Part shown: positions 5,086 through 10,992 of the stretch, in pieces | How the letters are laid out: the number at the start of each line of letters is the position of its first letter | Position numbering within the stretch: the stretch's first letter is position 1 | Assembly: GCA_035286785.1 (NCBI GenBank) | Contig: DATECS010000252.1 | Coordinates: forward strand, 1 to 11,832 | Length of the DNA: 11,832 nucleotides | DNA from: UBA11386 sp035286785 | Lineage (GTDB): Bacteria > Planctomycetota > Planctomycetia > Pirellulales > Thermoguttaceae | Direction of reading: 5' to 3' | Program-made: the position numbers and the translations under genes | Notes under the pieces: model-generated | The model's input: only the letters and a program-made list of their open reading frames with translations | What the model was told of the DNA's origin: nothing | Database searches by the model: none

Positions 5086-6234
5086 GTGATCACTGCCGCA
5101 AATCTCAGAAGTCAAACCGTCAAGGAATTGGCCGCCATGGCACGCCGCGAAGGCGTCGCCGGGTGGCATTCGATGCGCAAGGAGGAGCTGATCAAGGCCC
5201 TCTTGAAATGTGCCAAGGAAGAAGCCCGGCGACACCGGTCCTCGCCCGGGCACAAGGGCTCGTCGAACGGCAACGGCGCCGGCGGCATTCCACCTCGGGG
5301 AACGAACGGGCGATTCGAGCCCAATGGTTCGGCCGCCAACGGCCGCTCGGAAAGCCAACTCCGACGGATCCGCGCGAAACTGGTCCAGGCGAAGGATCTG
5401 GCACATCGCACGACCGAGCGCTCCGGGCCCGTCGCGGCGGATCGGCTGGTGGTGATGGTCCGCGATCCCTACTGGCTTCAGGCGTATTGGGAACTCACCG
5501 CCCAGAGCGTCGATCGGGCCAAGGTGGCGCTGGGCCAACACTGGCACGGCGCCAAGCCCGTGCTGCGGTTGAGCGAAATTGCCCGGGACGGCGCCTCGGC
5601 CGCGGTGCGGACCACGCTGCGCGACATCGAAATTCACGGCGGGGTGAACAACTGGTACATCGACGTGCCGGAGCCGCCCAAGCACTTCCAGGTCGAAATC
5701 GGCTATCTGGCCACGAACGGGCGGTTTCTGGCCCTGGCGCGAAGCAACGTCGTTTCGACCTCGATTCATCATAAAAAGTCCAACGGCGTGGACGGCAATT
5801 GGCTCGCGGTGGCCGAGGATTCGGAGCGGGTCTACGCGATGAGCGGGGGCTACGACCCCGACGGGGCCCACTCGGAACTGAAGGACGTTTTCGAGCAAAA
5901 GTTGCGACGCTCGATGCACTCGCCGCTCGTTCCTCGTTTTGGGCTTTCAAGCGGCCGGACCGAGGAGCAGCCACTCGGGTTCACGTTGGTCGTGGACGCC
6001 GAAGTGGTGCTGTTCGGCGTGACCGACCCGGGTGCCCGGCTGACGGTCAAGGGCCGGCCGATTCCGGTCCACGACGACGGCACGTTCACGATGCGTTTCC
6101 CGATGCCCGACCGGCGTCAGGTCCTTCCACTGGTGGCCGACAGCGGCGACGGGGCCCAACAACGCATGGTCGTCGTGGCGGTGGAGCGGAACACGAAGAC
6201 GATGGAGCCGATGTCGCGCGAGGTCGAGGAATAA
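5086..6234 (+). CDS. DUF4912 protein with Rho-N-like N-terminus
   Basis: A 382-aa protein starting at GTG with AGGAGG 8 nt upstream. Residues about 7-42 (LRSQTVKELAAMARREGV, then MRKEELIKALL) resemble the Rho termination factor N-terminal / SAP-type helical module, which binds nucleic acid. A Gly/Asn/Ser-rich linker (about 50-90) follows. Then comes the DUF4912 domain (about 118-235), recognisable by VRDPYWLQAYWEL, NNWYIDVPEP and the final ARSNVVSTS. The C-terminal part (about 300-370; VVLFGVTDPGARLTVKG, DDGTFTMRFPMPD) looks like a beta-sandwich as in other DUF4912 proteins. No signal peptide or membrane segment. The function of DUF4912 is not established to my knowledge; the N-terminal module suggests it acts on nucleic acid. 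The long upstream region with a strong promoter suggests its own regulation. Confidence 0.9.
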   Translation: MITAANLRSQTVKELAAMARREGVAGWHSMRKEELIKALLKCAKEEARRHRSSPGHKGSSNGNGAGGIPPRGTNGRFEPNGSAANGRSESQLRRIRAKLVQAKDLAHRTTERSGPVAADRLVVMVRDPYWLQAYWELTAQSVDRAKVALGQHWHGAKPVLRLSEIARDGASAAVRTTLRDIEIHGGVNNWYIDVPEPPKHFQVEIGYLATNGRFLALARSNVVSTSIHHKKSNGVDGNWLAVAEDSERVYAMSGGYDPDGAHSELKDVFEQKLRRSMHSPLVPRFGLSSGRTEEQPLGFTLVVDAEVVLFGVTDPGARLTVKGRPIPVHDDGTFTMRFPMPDRRQVLPLVADSGDGAQQRMVVVAVERNTKTMEPMSREVEE

Positions 6235-6396
6235 ACCTCGCTCGCCTCGTTTGAGCGCCGCGCCGCATTTCTTGCCGGGCGGCCACACCCCGCCTCGGAT
6301 GGGCATGGCTCTGCCGTCCCCCGGGTTTCGCTTTTGACCCGATCGGGGTAGACTGATGATTCTACGCTTGGTGAACGAGCGGGTTCTCCCGAGGCA

Positions 6397-6424
6397 CTGG
6401 GCCAGCGCTGACGCTATGGCCCAG
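6397..6424 (+). repeat. Palindromic element with nested stem
   Basis: CTGGGCC (6397-6403) and GGCCCAG (6418-6424) are perfectly complementary, and inside them AGCG (6404-6407) pairs with CGCT (6412-6415) around a CTGA loop, with a 2-nt AT bulge. The motif is flanked by GGCA on both sides. It has the look of an interspersed hairpin repeat rather than a terminator, since no T-run follows. Confidence 0.55.
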
Positions 6425-6445
6425 GCACCCCCGACTTGTAGACCT

Positions 6446-6504
6446 GTAGGGTGGGCACCGCCCACCAAAAAATTTGGTGATTTGGTGGGCGGTGCCCACC
6501 CTAC
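6446..6504 (+). repeat. Perfect 24-bp inverted repeat, miniature-element-like
   Basis: The left arm 6446-6469 begins GTAGGGTGGGCACC and ends CCACCAAA. The right arm 6481-6504 is its exact reverse complement, and the loop is 11 nt (6470-6480). Each arm itself contains GGTGGGC..GCCCACC-type palindromy. A solo variant is at 2337-2357. No transposase is nearby. It sits 52 bp before the UVR-motif gene and would form a very stable hairpin in its leader. Confidence 0.8.
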
Positions 6505-6555
6505 GAGTATTCATCCTTTTTCACGTACCCTCGGCTTTGCATGGAAAGCTCGGCC

Positions 6556-7344
6556 ATGTCCGACGACATCTCGAAAATCCTCGAACGGTGGCCCTATGTG
6601 CCGGGCGAGGTGACGGCGCGGATCGTCCGGGGGGACGACGGGCGGGACCGGATCCAATTGCGAGTGGATCTGGGCGTGTTGCAGATGGAGATGGACGGCC
6701 GGCCCGACGGCGCGAGGCCCGAGAAGGCGACGTCCTGGTTTGACTACTACCAGCATCTGCAGGAAACCTACGACGCGGCACACCTCGATTCGCCCGCCTT
6801 CGAGTTAAACCAGGAGGCGTGCCAGCGGCTGTGGATCGAGTGCGTGCAGTATTATCACCGCTATCTGTGCTTCTGGCACCTGAATCTGTACGAGCAGTGT
6901 GCCCGGGACACGCAGCGCAATCTGCGAGTGTTCGATTTCGTGCGGCGGCACGTTCGGGATTCTCGGGCCCATCTTCAATTCGACCAGTGGCGGCCGTACG
7001 CGCTTTTGATGCACGCCCGGTCGGTGGGCACGCCGCTGGTGGCGATACACGAGTACGATCCGGCCCTTCGGGTGATCGACGCGGCCATCGACGGCATCCA
7101 GGAATTTCTGGAGCTTTACAACCAGGAGGACCACGCCGAGCAATGCGCCGAGTTGGCCGACCTGCAACAATGGCGACGCACGGTGGTCGACGCGCGGACC
7201 GAGTACCACGAGGCGCGAGGCGACGTGACCGTCGACGTCCTGCGCCGGCAACTGCAAGAGGCGATCGAGCTGGAAGAATTCGAAGAAGCGGCCCGCCTGC
7301 GCGACGAAATCCGCCGCCACGGACAGGAGGAAAATCCTTCGTAG
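6556..7344 (+). CDS. UVR-motif (UvrB/UvrC motif) protein, function unknown
   Basis: A 262-aa soluble protein. The last 34 residues carry a UVR motif (LRRQLQEAIELEEFEEAARL continuing RDEIRRH, about 229-255), the helical hairpin through which UvrB binds UvrC and which also occurs in McsA and ClpC. The first 225 residues are rich in Tyr, Trp and His (for example DYYQHLQETY and ECVQYYHRYLCFWHLN) and are probably helical; I do not recognise a known domain there. No nuclease or ATPase motif is visible, so it is not UvrB or UvrC. The start at 6556 is preferred over 6541 because GGAAAG lies 7 nt upstream of it. ribF begins 23 bp after the stop, so the two are probably co-transcribed. Confidence 0.82.
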   Translation: MSDDISKILERWPYVPGEVTARIVRGDDGRDRIQLRVDLGVLQMEMDGRPDGARPEKATSWFDYYQHLQETYDAAHLDSPAFELNQEACQRLWIECVQYYHRYLCFWHLNLYEQCARDTQRNLRVFDFVRRHVRDSRAHLQFDQWRPYALLMHARSVGTPLVAIHEYDPALRVIDAAIDGIQEFLELYNQEDHAEQCAELADLQQWRRTVVDARTEYHEARGDVTVDVLRRQLQEAIELEEFEEAARLRDEIRRHGQEENPS

Positions 7345-7367
7345 ACGTCAACCGACTACCGACTACC

Positions 7368-8321
7368 GTGATCCTACTCCGCACTCTCGACAACCTGCCC
7401 GACGAGCTTCGCCACGGCGCCGTGACGATCGGCAATTTCGACGGCGTGCATCGAGGCCATGCCGCGTTGGTCGAGACGCTGGTGGCGGAGGCCAAGGCAC
7501 ACGGCGGGCCGACGGTCGTCTTCACGCTCGACCCGCATCCCGCCAGCGTGCTGCGGCACGAGCGGATCCCGCCGTCGCTCAGTTGGACCGAGCGCAAGGC
7601 CGAGTTGCTCGGCCACTTGGGCGTCGACGCCATGATCGCGTATCCGACGGATCGGCACTTGCTTGGGCTCGACGCGAGAACGTTTTTCCAACAGATTGTC
7701 CGCGACCGGCTGGCGGCCCGGGCGATGGTCGAGGGGCCCAACTTCTTCTTCGGCCGCGATCGGTCGGGCGATCTCGACGTGTTGGCTCACTTGTGTCGCC
7801 AGGCCCACATGGTCCTGAAGGTGGCCCCGGCGGTTGAGTTTGAGGGCGCGACCATTTCGAGTTCCCGCATCCGCCGCCTCGTGGCCGAAGGGGCCGTCGA
7901 ACAGGCCAACCGCATGTTGACCCAGCCCTACCGCATTCGCGGCCTGGTCGAGCACGGCCGGCAACGTGGTCGCCGGCTCGGCATTCCGACGGCCAACCTC
8001 GGACGGATCGACACGCTCGTGCCCGGCGAGGGCATCTATGCGGCCCGGGCGTGGGTCGGCGGCGCGGCGTGGCCGGCGGCGGTTAGCGTCGGCCCGAATC
8101 CGACGTTCGACGAGTCGGCCCTGAAAATCGAGGCCTTTCTCTTGGGCTACGAGGGCGACCTCTACGACCGACGGATCGAGCTTGACTTTCTGGCCCGGCT
8201 GAGACACATTGAGCGATTCGAGACGGCCGACGCCCTGGTCGCTCAGGTGGACCGCGACATTCGAGAAGTGCAACGGATCGTGGCCGCGAATCAAAGTGAA
8301 GGAAAGCATGATCGGCGTTAG
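7368..8321 (+). CDS. ribF: Bifunctional riboflavin kinase / FAD synthetase
   Basis: A 317-aa protein, the normal RibF length. It converts riboflavin to FMN and then to FAD in the cytoplasm. The N-terminal FAD synthetase (nucleotidyltransferase) domain has GNFDGVHRGH (residues 22-31) and the ISSSRIRRL motif. The C-terminal riboflavin kinase domain has the GIPTANL motif (205-211), GIYAA, SVGPNPTF, the expected catalytic Glu in KIEAFLLGY, and DLYDRRIELDFL. The start is a GTG at 7368 with no clear Shine-Dalgarno; it is the only sensible start before the conserved N-terminus. The frame is open far upstream, but that part overlaps the UVR-motif gene and is not RibF-like. The stop codon TAG lies in the GTTAGC tag of a REP-like element. 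Confidence 0.96.
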   Translation: MILLRTLDNLPDELRHGAVTIGNFDGVHRGHAALVETLVAEAKAHGGPTVVFTLDPHPASVLRHERIPPSLSWTERKAELLGHLGVDAMIAYPTDRHLLGLDARTFFQQIVRDRLAARAMVEGPNFFFGRDRSGDLDVLAHLCRQAHMVLKVAPAVEFEGATISSSRIRRLVAEGAVEQANRMLTQPYRIRGLVEHGRQRGRRLGIPTANLGRIDTLVPGEGIYAARAWVGGAAWPAAVSVGPNPTFDESALKIEAFLLGYEGDLYDRRIELDFLARLRHIERFETADALVAQVDRDIREVQRIVAANQSEGKHDRR

Positions 8322-8340
8322 CCGTCGAGCCTGCTCGACG
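8317..8340 (+). repeat. REP-like palindrome, copy 2
   Basis: GTTAGC (8317-8322) followed by a perfect 8-bp stem CGTCGAGC / GCTCGACG (8323-8330, 8333-8340) with a 2-nt loop. Compared with copy 1 on its minus strand, the tag is identical and the stem differs only by a compensated base pair. Its TAG is the ribF stop codon. Confidence 0.75.
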
Positions 8341-8353
8341 TTCGTTGTTTTTT
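8323..8353 (+). terminator. Possible intrinsic terminator after ribF
   Basis: The hairpin of REP-like copy 2 is followed by TTCGTTG and then six T (8348-8353). The T-run starts 7 nt after the stem, farther than ideal, so termination may be partial. Confidence 0.4.
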
Positions 8354-8361
8354 CCGTTCAG

Positions 8362-8385
8362 CGCCGCGCGGGCGCGGCGGCTAAC
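8362..8385 (-). repeat. REP-like palindrome, copy 3, inverted relative to copy 2
   Basis: Perfect 8-bp stem CGCCGCGC / GCGCGGCG (8362-8369, 8372-8379) with a GG loop, followed by GCTAAC (8380-8385). With copy 2 it makes a head-to-head doublet with outward-facing tags, like the BIME pairs of enterobacterial REPs, with the T-run between them. Confidence 0.75.
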
Positions 8386-8411
8386 TTGATGAATTTATAA
8401 CCGCTAAATGG

Positions 8412-9455
8412 ATGCAAACCGTGAAGCAATCTTCCTCCTCCGCCCGTCACGAGGCACGCTCGCCGGTCGATTGGGACCGTTTCGGGCGGATTGTCCAACA
8501 ATACACCCGCTTTCTCCTGACGACGCACGTGCGGCCCGACTGCGACGCGCTGGGCAGCACGCTGGCGATGGCGTCGATACTCGAATCGCTCGGCAAGGAG
8601 GCGACGATCGTCGTCGGCTACGACATGCCGCCCAATTTGCGTTGGCTCGACCCACTCGGACGAATCCTTCGCATGGACCGCGACGTTACCCAGGCCGACA
8701 TCGACCGGTTCGACGTGCTTATGGTTCTCGATACTTCAGCCTGGGCGCAGTTGAACCACATGGAAAGCGTCATCCGGTCGTTCGCCGGGCCGAAACTGGT
8801 CGTCGACCATCACGTCAGTGGCGATGACATCGGCGCCGAGACGTTTTGCGACAGCACGGTCGAGGCCACGGGCCGATTGGTCGCCGAGGCGGCCGAGCGA
8901 TTGGGCGTCGCGCTCACCACGGACACGGCCACCGCGCTGTTCGCCGCCGTGGCCACCGACACGGGCTGGTTCCGCTTCGGCTCGACCACCAGTGAGACGT
9001 ACCGGCTGGCCGCGCGGCTGGTCGACGCCGGCGCGAGGCCCCATGCGATCTACGCCGATTTGTACGAGAATGAAACGCTCGCGCGGTTGCGGCTCCTCGG
9101 CCGTGTCATGGCGCGGATCGAGACCGATCTGGACGGCCGGCTGATTTACACGTGGATCGACCGGGCCGATTTCGAAGCGACCGGCGCGTTGCCGACCGAC
9201 AGCGAAGACATGATCAACATGACGCTGACCGTCGACGGGACCGAAGGAGCGGTGATCCTCGTCGAGCAACCGGCCGGCGGCGCGTTCAAAGTGAGCTTCC
9301 GAAGCCGCTGCGCGATGGACTGCTCGAAGGTGGCCGGCCAGTTCGGCGGCGGCGGCCACAAGGCGGCGGCCGGCGCAATGCTTCAAGGCGACCTCGACAC
9401 GGTCCGCCGCCGCGTGCTCGACGCGGTGCGCGAGGCGATGATCAGTAGGCAGTAG
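8412..9455 (+). CDS. nrnA: DHH-family phosphoesterase, NrnA-like oligoribonuclease/pAp phosphatase
   Basis: A 347-aa DHH/DHHA1 protein. Metal-binding motifs in order: HVRPDCDALGS (residues 39-49), VLDTS (105-109), VDHH (131-134) and ATDTGWF (181-187). The DHHA1 substrate-binding motif is GGGGHKAAAGA (312-322). The family degrades short RNA (nanoRNA) and 3'-phosphoadenosine 5'-phosphate. Adjacency to ribF fits the common bacterial neighbourhood with rbfA, truB and ribF. The ATG at 8412 has no Shine-Dalgarno, and TATAAC at 8396-8401 would place a transcript start only a few bases before it, so a nearly leaderless mRNA is possible; a GTG at 8421 is an alternative start. The final codons and the stop lie in a 7-bp tandem repeat, so the last residues (ISRQ) may be repeat-derived. 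Confidence 0.92.
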   Translation: MQTVKQSSSSARHEARSPVDWDRFGRIVQQYTRFLLTTHVRPDCDALGSTLAMASILESLGKEATIVVGYDMPPNLRWLDPLGRILRMDRDVTQADIDRFDVLMVLDTSAWAQLNHMESVIRSFAGPKLVVDHHVSGDDIGAETFCDSTVEATGRLVAEAAERLGVALTTDTATALFAAVATDTGWFRFGSTTSETYRLAARLVDAGARPHAIYADLYENETLARLRLLGRVMARIETDLDGRLIYTWIDRADFEATGALPTDSEDMINMTLTVDGTEGAVILVEQPAGGAFKVSFRSRCAMDCSKVAGQFGGGGHKAAAGAMLQGDLDTVRRRVLDAVREAMISRQ

Positions 9456-9475
9456 GCAGCGGGCAGATGGCAGAA
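9444..9475 (+). repeat. 7-bp tandem repeat overlapping the nrnA stop
   Basis: AGTAGGC, AGTAGGC, AGCGGGC, AGATGGC and a partial AGAA. The second unit supplies the TAG stop codon of the DHH phosphoesterase gene. Confidence 0.65.
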
Positions 9476-9490
9476 GAAAACTCGTAATAG

Positions 9491-9510
9491 CCGCAGGCGG
9501 AAGCCCGCGG
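9491..9510 (+). repeat. Hairpin repeat CCGC..GCGG downstream of nrnA
   Basis: CCGC (9491-9494) pairs with GCGG (9507-9510) and GGC (9496-9498) with GCC (9503-9505) around a GGAA loop, with one mismatch between the two stems. It resembles short interspersed planctomycete repeats. It lacks a T-run and is not a good terminator. Confidence 0.45.
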
Positions 9511-9549
9511 TCGGCGTCCGATGAATCCTCGATCAACAAATAGGTCATA

Positions 9550-9572
9550 ACGTCACGACGTGAGACCTTTTT
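9550..9572 (+). promoter_or_regulatory. Palindrome with T-run: weak terminator or toxin-antitoxin operator
   Basis: ACGTC / GACGT (9550-9554, 9557-9561) overlaps a second palindrome TCACG-A-CGTGA (9553-9563). GACCTTTTTA follows. It could terminate nrnA transcription. Alternatively, as it lies about 95 bp before the UPF0175 start with a TACAAT -10-like box at 9611-9616, it could be an operator for the toxin-antitoxin pair. The sequence alone does not decide. Confidence 0.3.
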
Positions 9573-9658
9573 AGGTGGGGCAATAGGCTGTATTTCGAAG
9601 CGTGGCTGGCTACAATATCAGAAGTGGAGCGTTTCGTTCCTGAAAAGAGGAGGTTGTC

Positions 9659-9910
9659 ATGCCAACGGTCACGATGGACTTGCCGGAAGACGTTTTCTCG
9701 GCCCTGCGACGGTCTCCGGAAGAATTCGCCCGCGACATGCGGTTGGCGGCCGCGATGCTTTGGTACAGTCGTGGCATGATATCGCAAGAAAAGGGCGCGG
9801 AAATCGCCGGCCTAAGCCGAGCGGAATTCCTGAAAGCCCTGGCGCGCAACGAAATGGACGTTTTCGTGGTTGATTTCGCCGACCTCCGAAGGGAGGTAGA
9901 GCGTGACTGA
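9659..9910 (+). CDS. UPF0175-family protein, probable antitoxin
   Basis: An 83-aa small protein with UPF0175 character: an N-terminal strand (TVTMDLPEDV), a helix with MRLAAAMLWYSRGMIS, and the helix-turn-helix-like core GAEIAGLSRAEFLKALARN. It has a strong GAGGAGG 5 nt before the ATG. It overlaps the next gene by 8 nt (9903-9910). UPF0175 genes are repeatedly found just before DUF3368 PIN-like genes and are predicted antitoxins of that pair; the pairing here is the main support. Confidence 0.82.
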   Translation: MPTVTMDLPEDVFSALRRSPEEFARDMRLAAAMLWYSRGMISQEKGAEIAGLSRAEFLKALARNEMDVFVVDFADLRREVERD

Positions 9911-10388
9911 ACCGTCCGTCGTGAATGCCTCGCCTTTGATCTTCCTCGCGGGCGCGGGGCTCACCGAATTGGTGCAACTGGCGGGCACGCCGGTCCAGAT
10001 CCCCAGGGCCGTGGTCGAGGAAATCGAGAGATTCGGTCCCACGGACGCAACCGCTCAGGCCGTCAGAGGATTGGACTGGCTTAGGGTGGTCGAAGCCGTA
10101 TCGCCGCCCGCCGTTATTGAGCGATGGGATCTCGGAGCCGGTGAGACAGCGGTACTCACATGGGCTTACGCCCATCCGGGCACGACCGCTATCCTGGATG
10201 ACTTGGCGGCGCGGCGCTGCGCCAATTCGCTTGGAATCCCCGTTCGCGGCACCTTGGGGTTGATCCTGACGGCCAAACGGCGGCGCGTTATCTCGGCGGC
10301 AAGGCCCGTTCTCGATCAATTGCGGTCCGCGGGGATGTATCTCTCGAATTCCGTGATGAACCGTGCATTGGAAACGGTCGGCGAATAG
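9903..10388 (+). CDS. DUF3368 PIN-like protein, probable toxin
   Basis: A 161-aa protein starting at GTG inside the end of the UPF0175 gene. It has the DUF3368/PIN-like pattern: VVNASPLIFLA at the N-terminus (residues 6-16), VVEEIERFG, LGAGETAVLTWA, ILDDLAARRCA and VRGTLGLIL. PIN proteins are metal-dependent ribonucleases using four acidic residues. The first is Asn here, which I believe is common in DUF3368 and need not mean inactivity; Glu (VVEE, GAGE) and the DD pair are present. With the UPF0175 gene it forms a type II toxin-antitoxin-like pair. Its stop is 10 nt before the Rieske start, so the pair may be transcribed into the respiratory operon. The toxin role is inferred from family, not shown. 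Confidence 0.85.
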   Translation: MTEPSVVNASPLIFLAGAGLTELVQLAGTPVQIPRAVVEEIERFGPTDATAQAVRGLDWLRVVEAVSPPAVIERWDLGAGETAVLTWAYAHPGTTAILDDLAARRCANSLGIPVRGTLGLILTAKRRRVISAARPVLDQLRSAGMYLSNSVMNRALETVGE

Positions 10389-10398
10389 GGCTCTGTTT

Positions 10399-10992
10399 AT
10401 GAAAATAGCGTCTTCTTCCAATTCGACTCGTTCACCGCGCGATTGTGGCGGTGAATTCTGTTCGGACGTTTCCTCCCGACGTGGTTTTCTCGCCGGAGCG
10501 GCGACCGTCGTGCTCGGCGCGGCGGCGCTGGCCGTGCCGGCGGCGGCTGGGTTGTTCGCCTTTTTGAGCCCGTTGCGACAGAAGAAGGCGTCGGGCCAAT
10601 TGTGCCGGGTGACGACGCTCGATTCGCTTGCCGAGGACGGCACGCCGCAAAAATTTCCGATCATCGCCGATCGGACGGACGCCTGGACGCTGTATAAGAA
10701 CGTGCCGATCGGCTCGGTCTTCTTACGCCGCGTGGGGCCCGACCGGGTCAAGGCCCTGGCGGTCGTCTGTCCGCACGCGGGGTGCGCGATCGGCTACGAC
10801 GCGGCGGCCCGCGATTTTCTGTGCCCTTGCCACACGGCCCGATTCGATCTCGACGGACGGCGGACCGACGAGCACTCGAAGAGTCCGCGCGACATGGACA
10901 CGTTGCCCGACGTCGAGATCCGCGACAACGAGGTTTGGGTCCGATTCGAGAACTTCCGAACCGGCATCGCCGAGAAGGTGGTCGCCTCATGA
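10399..10992 (+). CDS. Rieske iron-sulfur protein with Tat signal
   Basis: A 197-aa Rieske subunit of a quinol:cytochrome c oxidoreductase. Residues 26-31 (SRRGFL) are a twin-arginine motif, followed by a hydrophobic segment (about 32-56) that should stay as a membrane anchor with the C-terminal domain outside. The 2Fe-2S ligands are Cys124 and His126 in CPHAGC and Cys142 and His145 in CPCH; Cys129 and Cys144 are placed for the Rieske disulfide. Box 2 reads CPCHTARF instead of the usual CPCHGS, so the residues after the ligand His are atypical. The start at 10399 was chosen because it leaves a standard short n-region before the Tat motif; an in-frame ATG at 10363 overlaps the DUF3368 gene. 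It overlaps the cytochrome b gene by ATGA (10989-10992). Confidence 0.93.
   Translation: MKIASSSNSTRSPRDCGGEFCSDVSSRRGFLAGAATVVLGAAALAVPAAAGLFAFLSPLRQKKASGQLCRVTTLDSLAEDGTPQKFPIIADRTDAWTLYKNVPIGSVFLRRVGPDRVKALAVVCPHAGCAIGYDAAARDFLCPCHTARFDLDGRRTDEHSKSPRDMDTLPDVEIRDNEVWVRFENFRTGIAEKVVAS

Larger units (their letters stand above)
6235..6555 (+). other. 321-bp intergenic region with two inverted repeats
   Basis: No gene is seen here. It contains the palindrome CCCGATCGGG (6338-6347) preceded by TTGACC (6334-6339) without a convincing -10, the short inverted repeat GTAGA / TCTAC (6348-6352, 6361-6365), and the two larger repeats listed separately. No terminator with a T-run was found after the DUF4912 gene. 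Confidence 0.5.

Noticed and set aside
6819..7367. Long upstream extension of the ribF frame giving a 500-aa protein
   Set aside because: It is the alternative frame of the UVR-motif gene; RibF homologues begin right after the GTG at 7368.
8084..8107. GTTAGC followed by GTCGG..CCGAC inside ribF, resembling a fourth REP-like copy
   Set aside because: The stem is only about 5 bp with a longer loop, and the bases encode the conserved RibF motif SVGPNPTF, so resemblance is coincidental.
7374..8309. Long minus-strand ORF antisense to ribF, and similar ones antisense to the Hsp70-like and DHH genes
   Set aside because: High-GC codon bias produces long antisense frames; these are Arg/His/Pro/Gly-rich and have no domain or ribosome-binding site.
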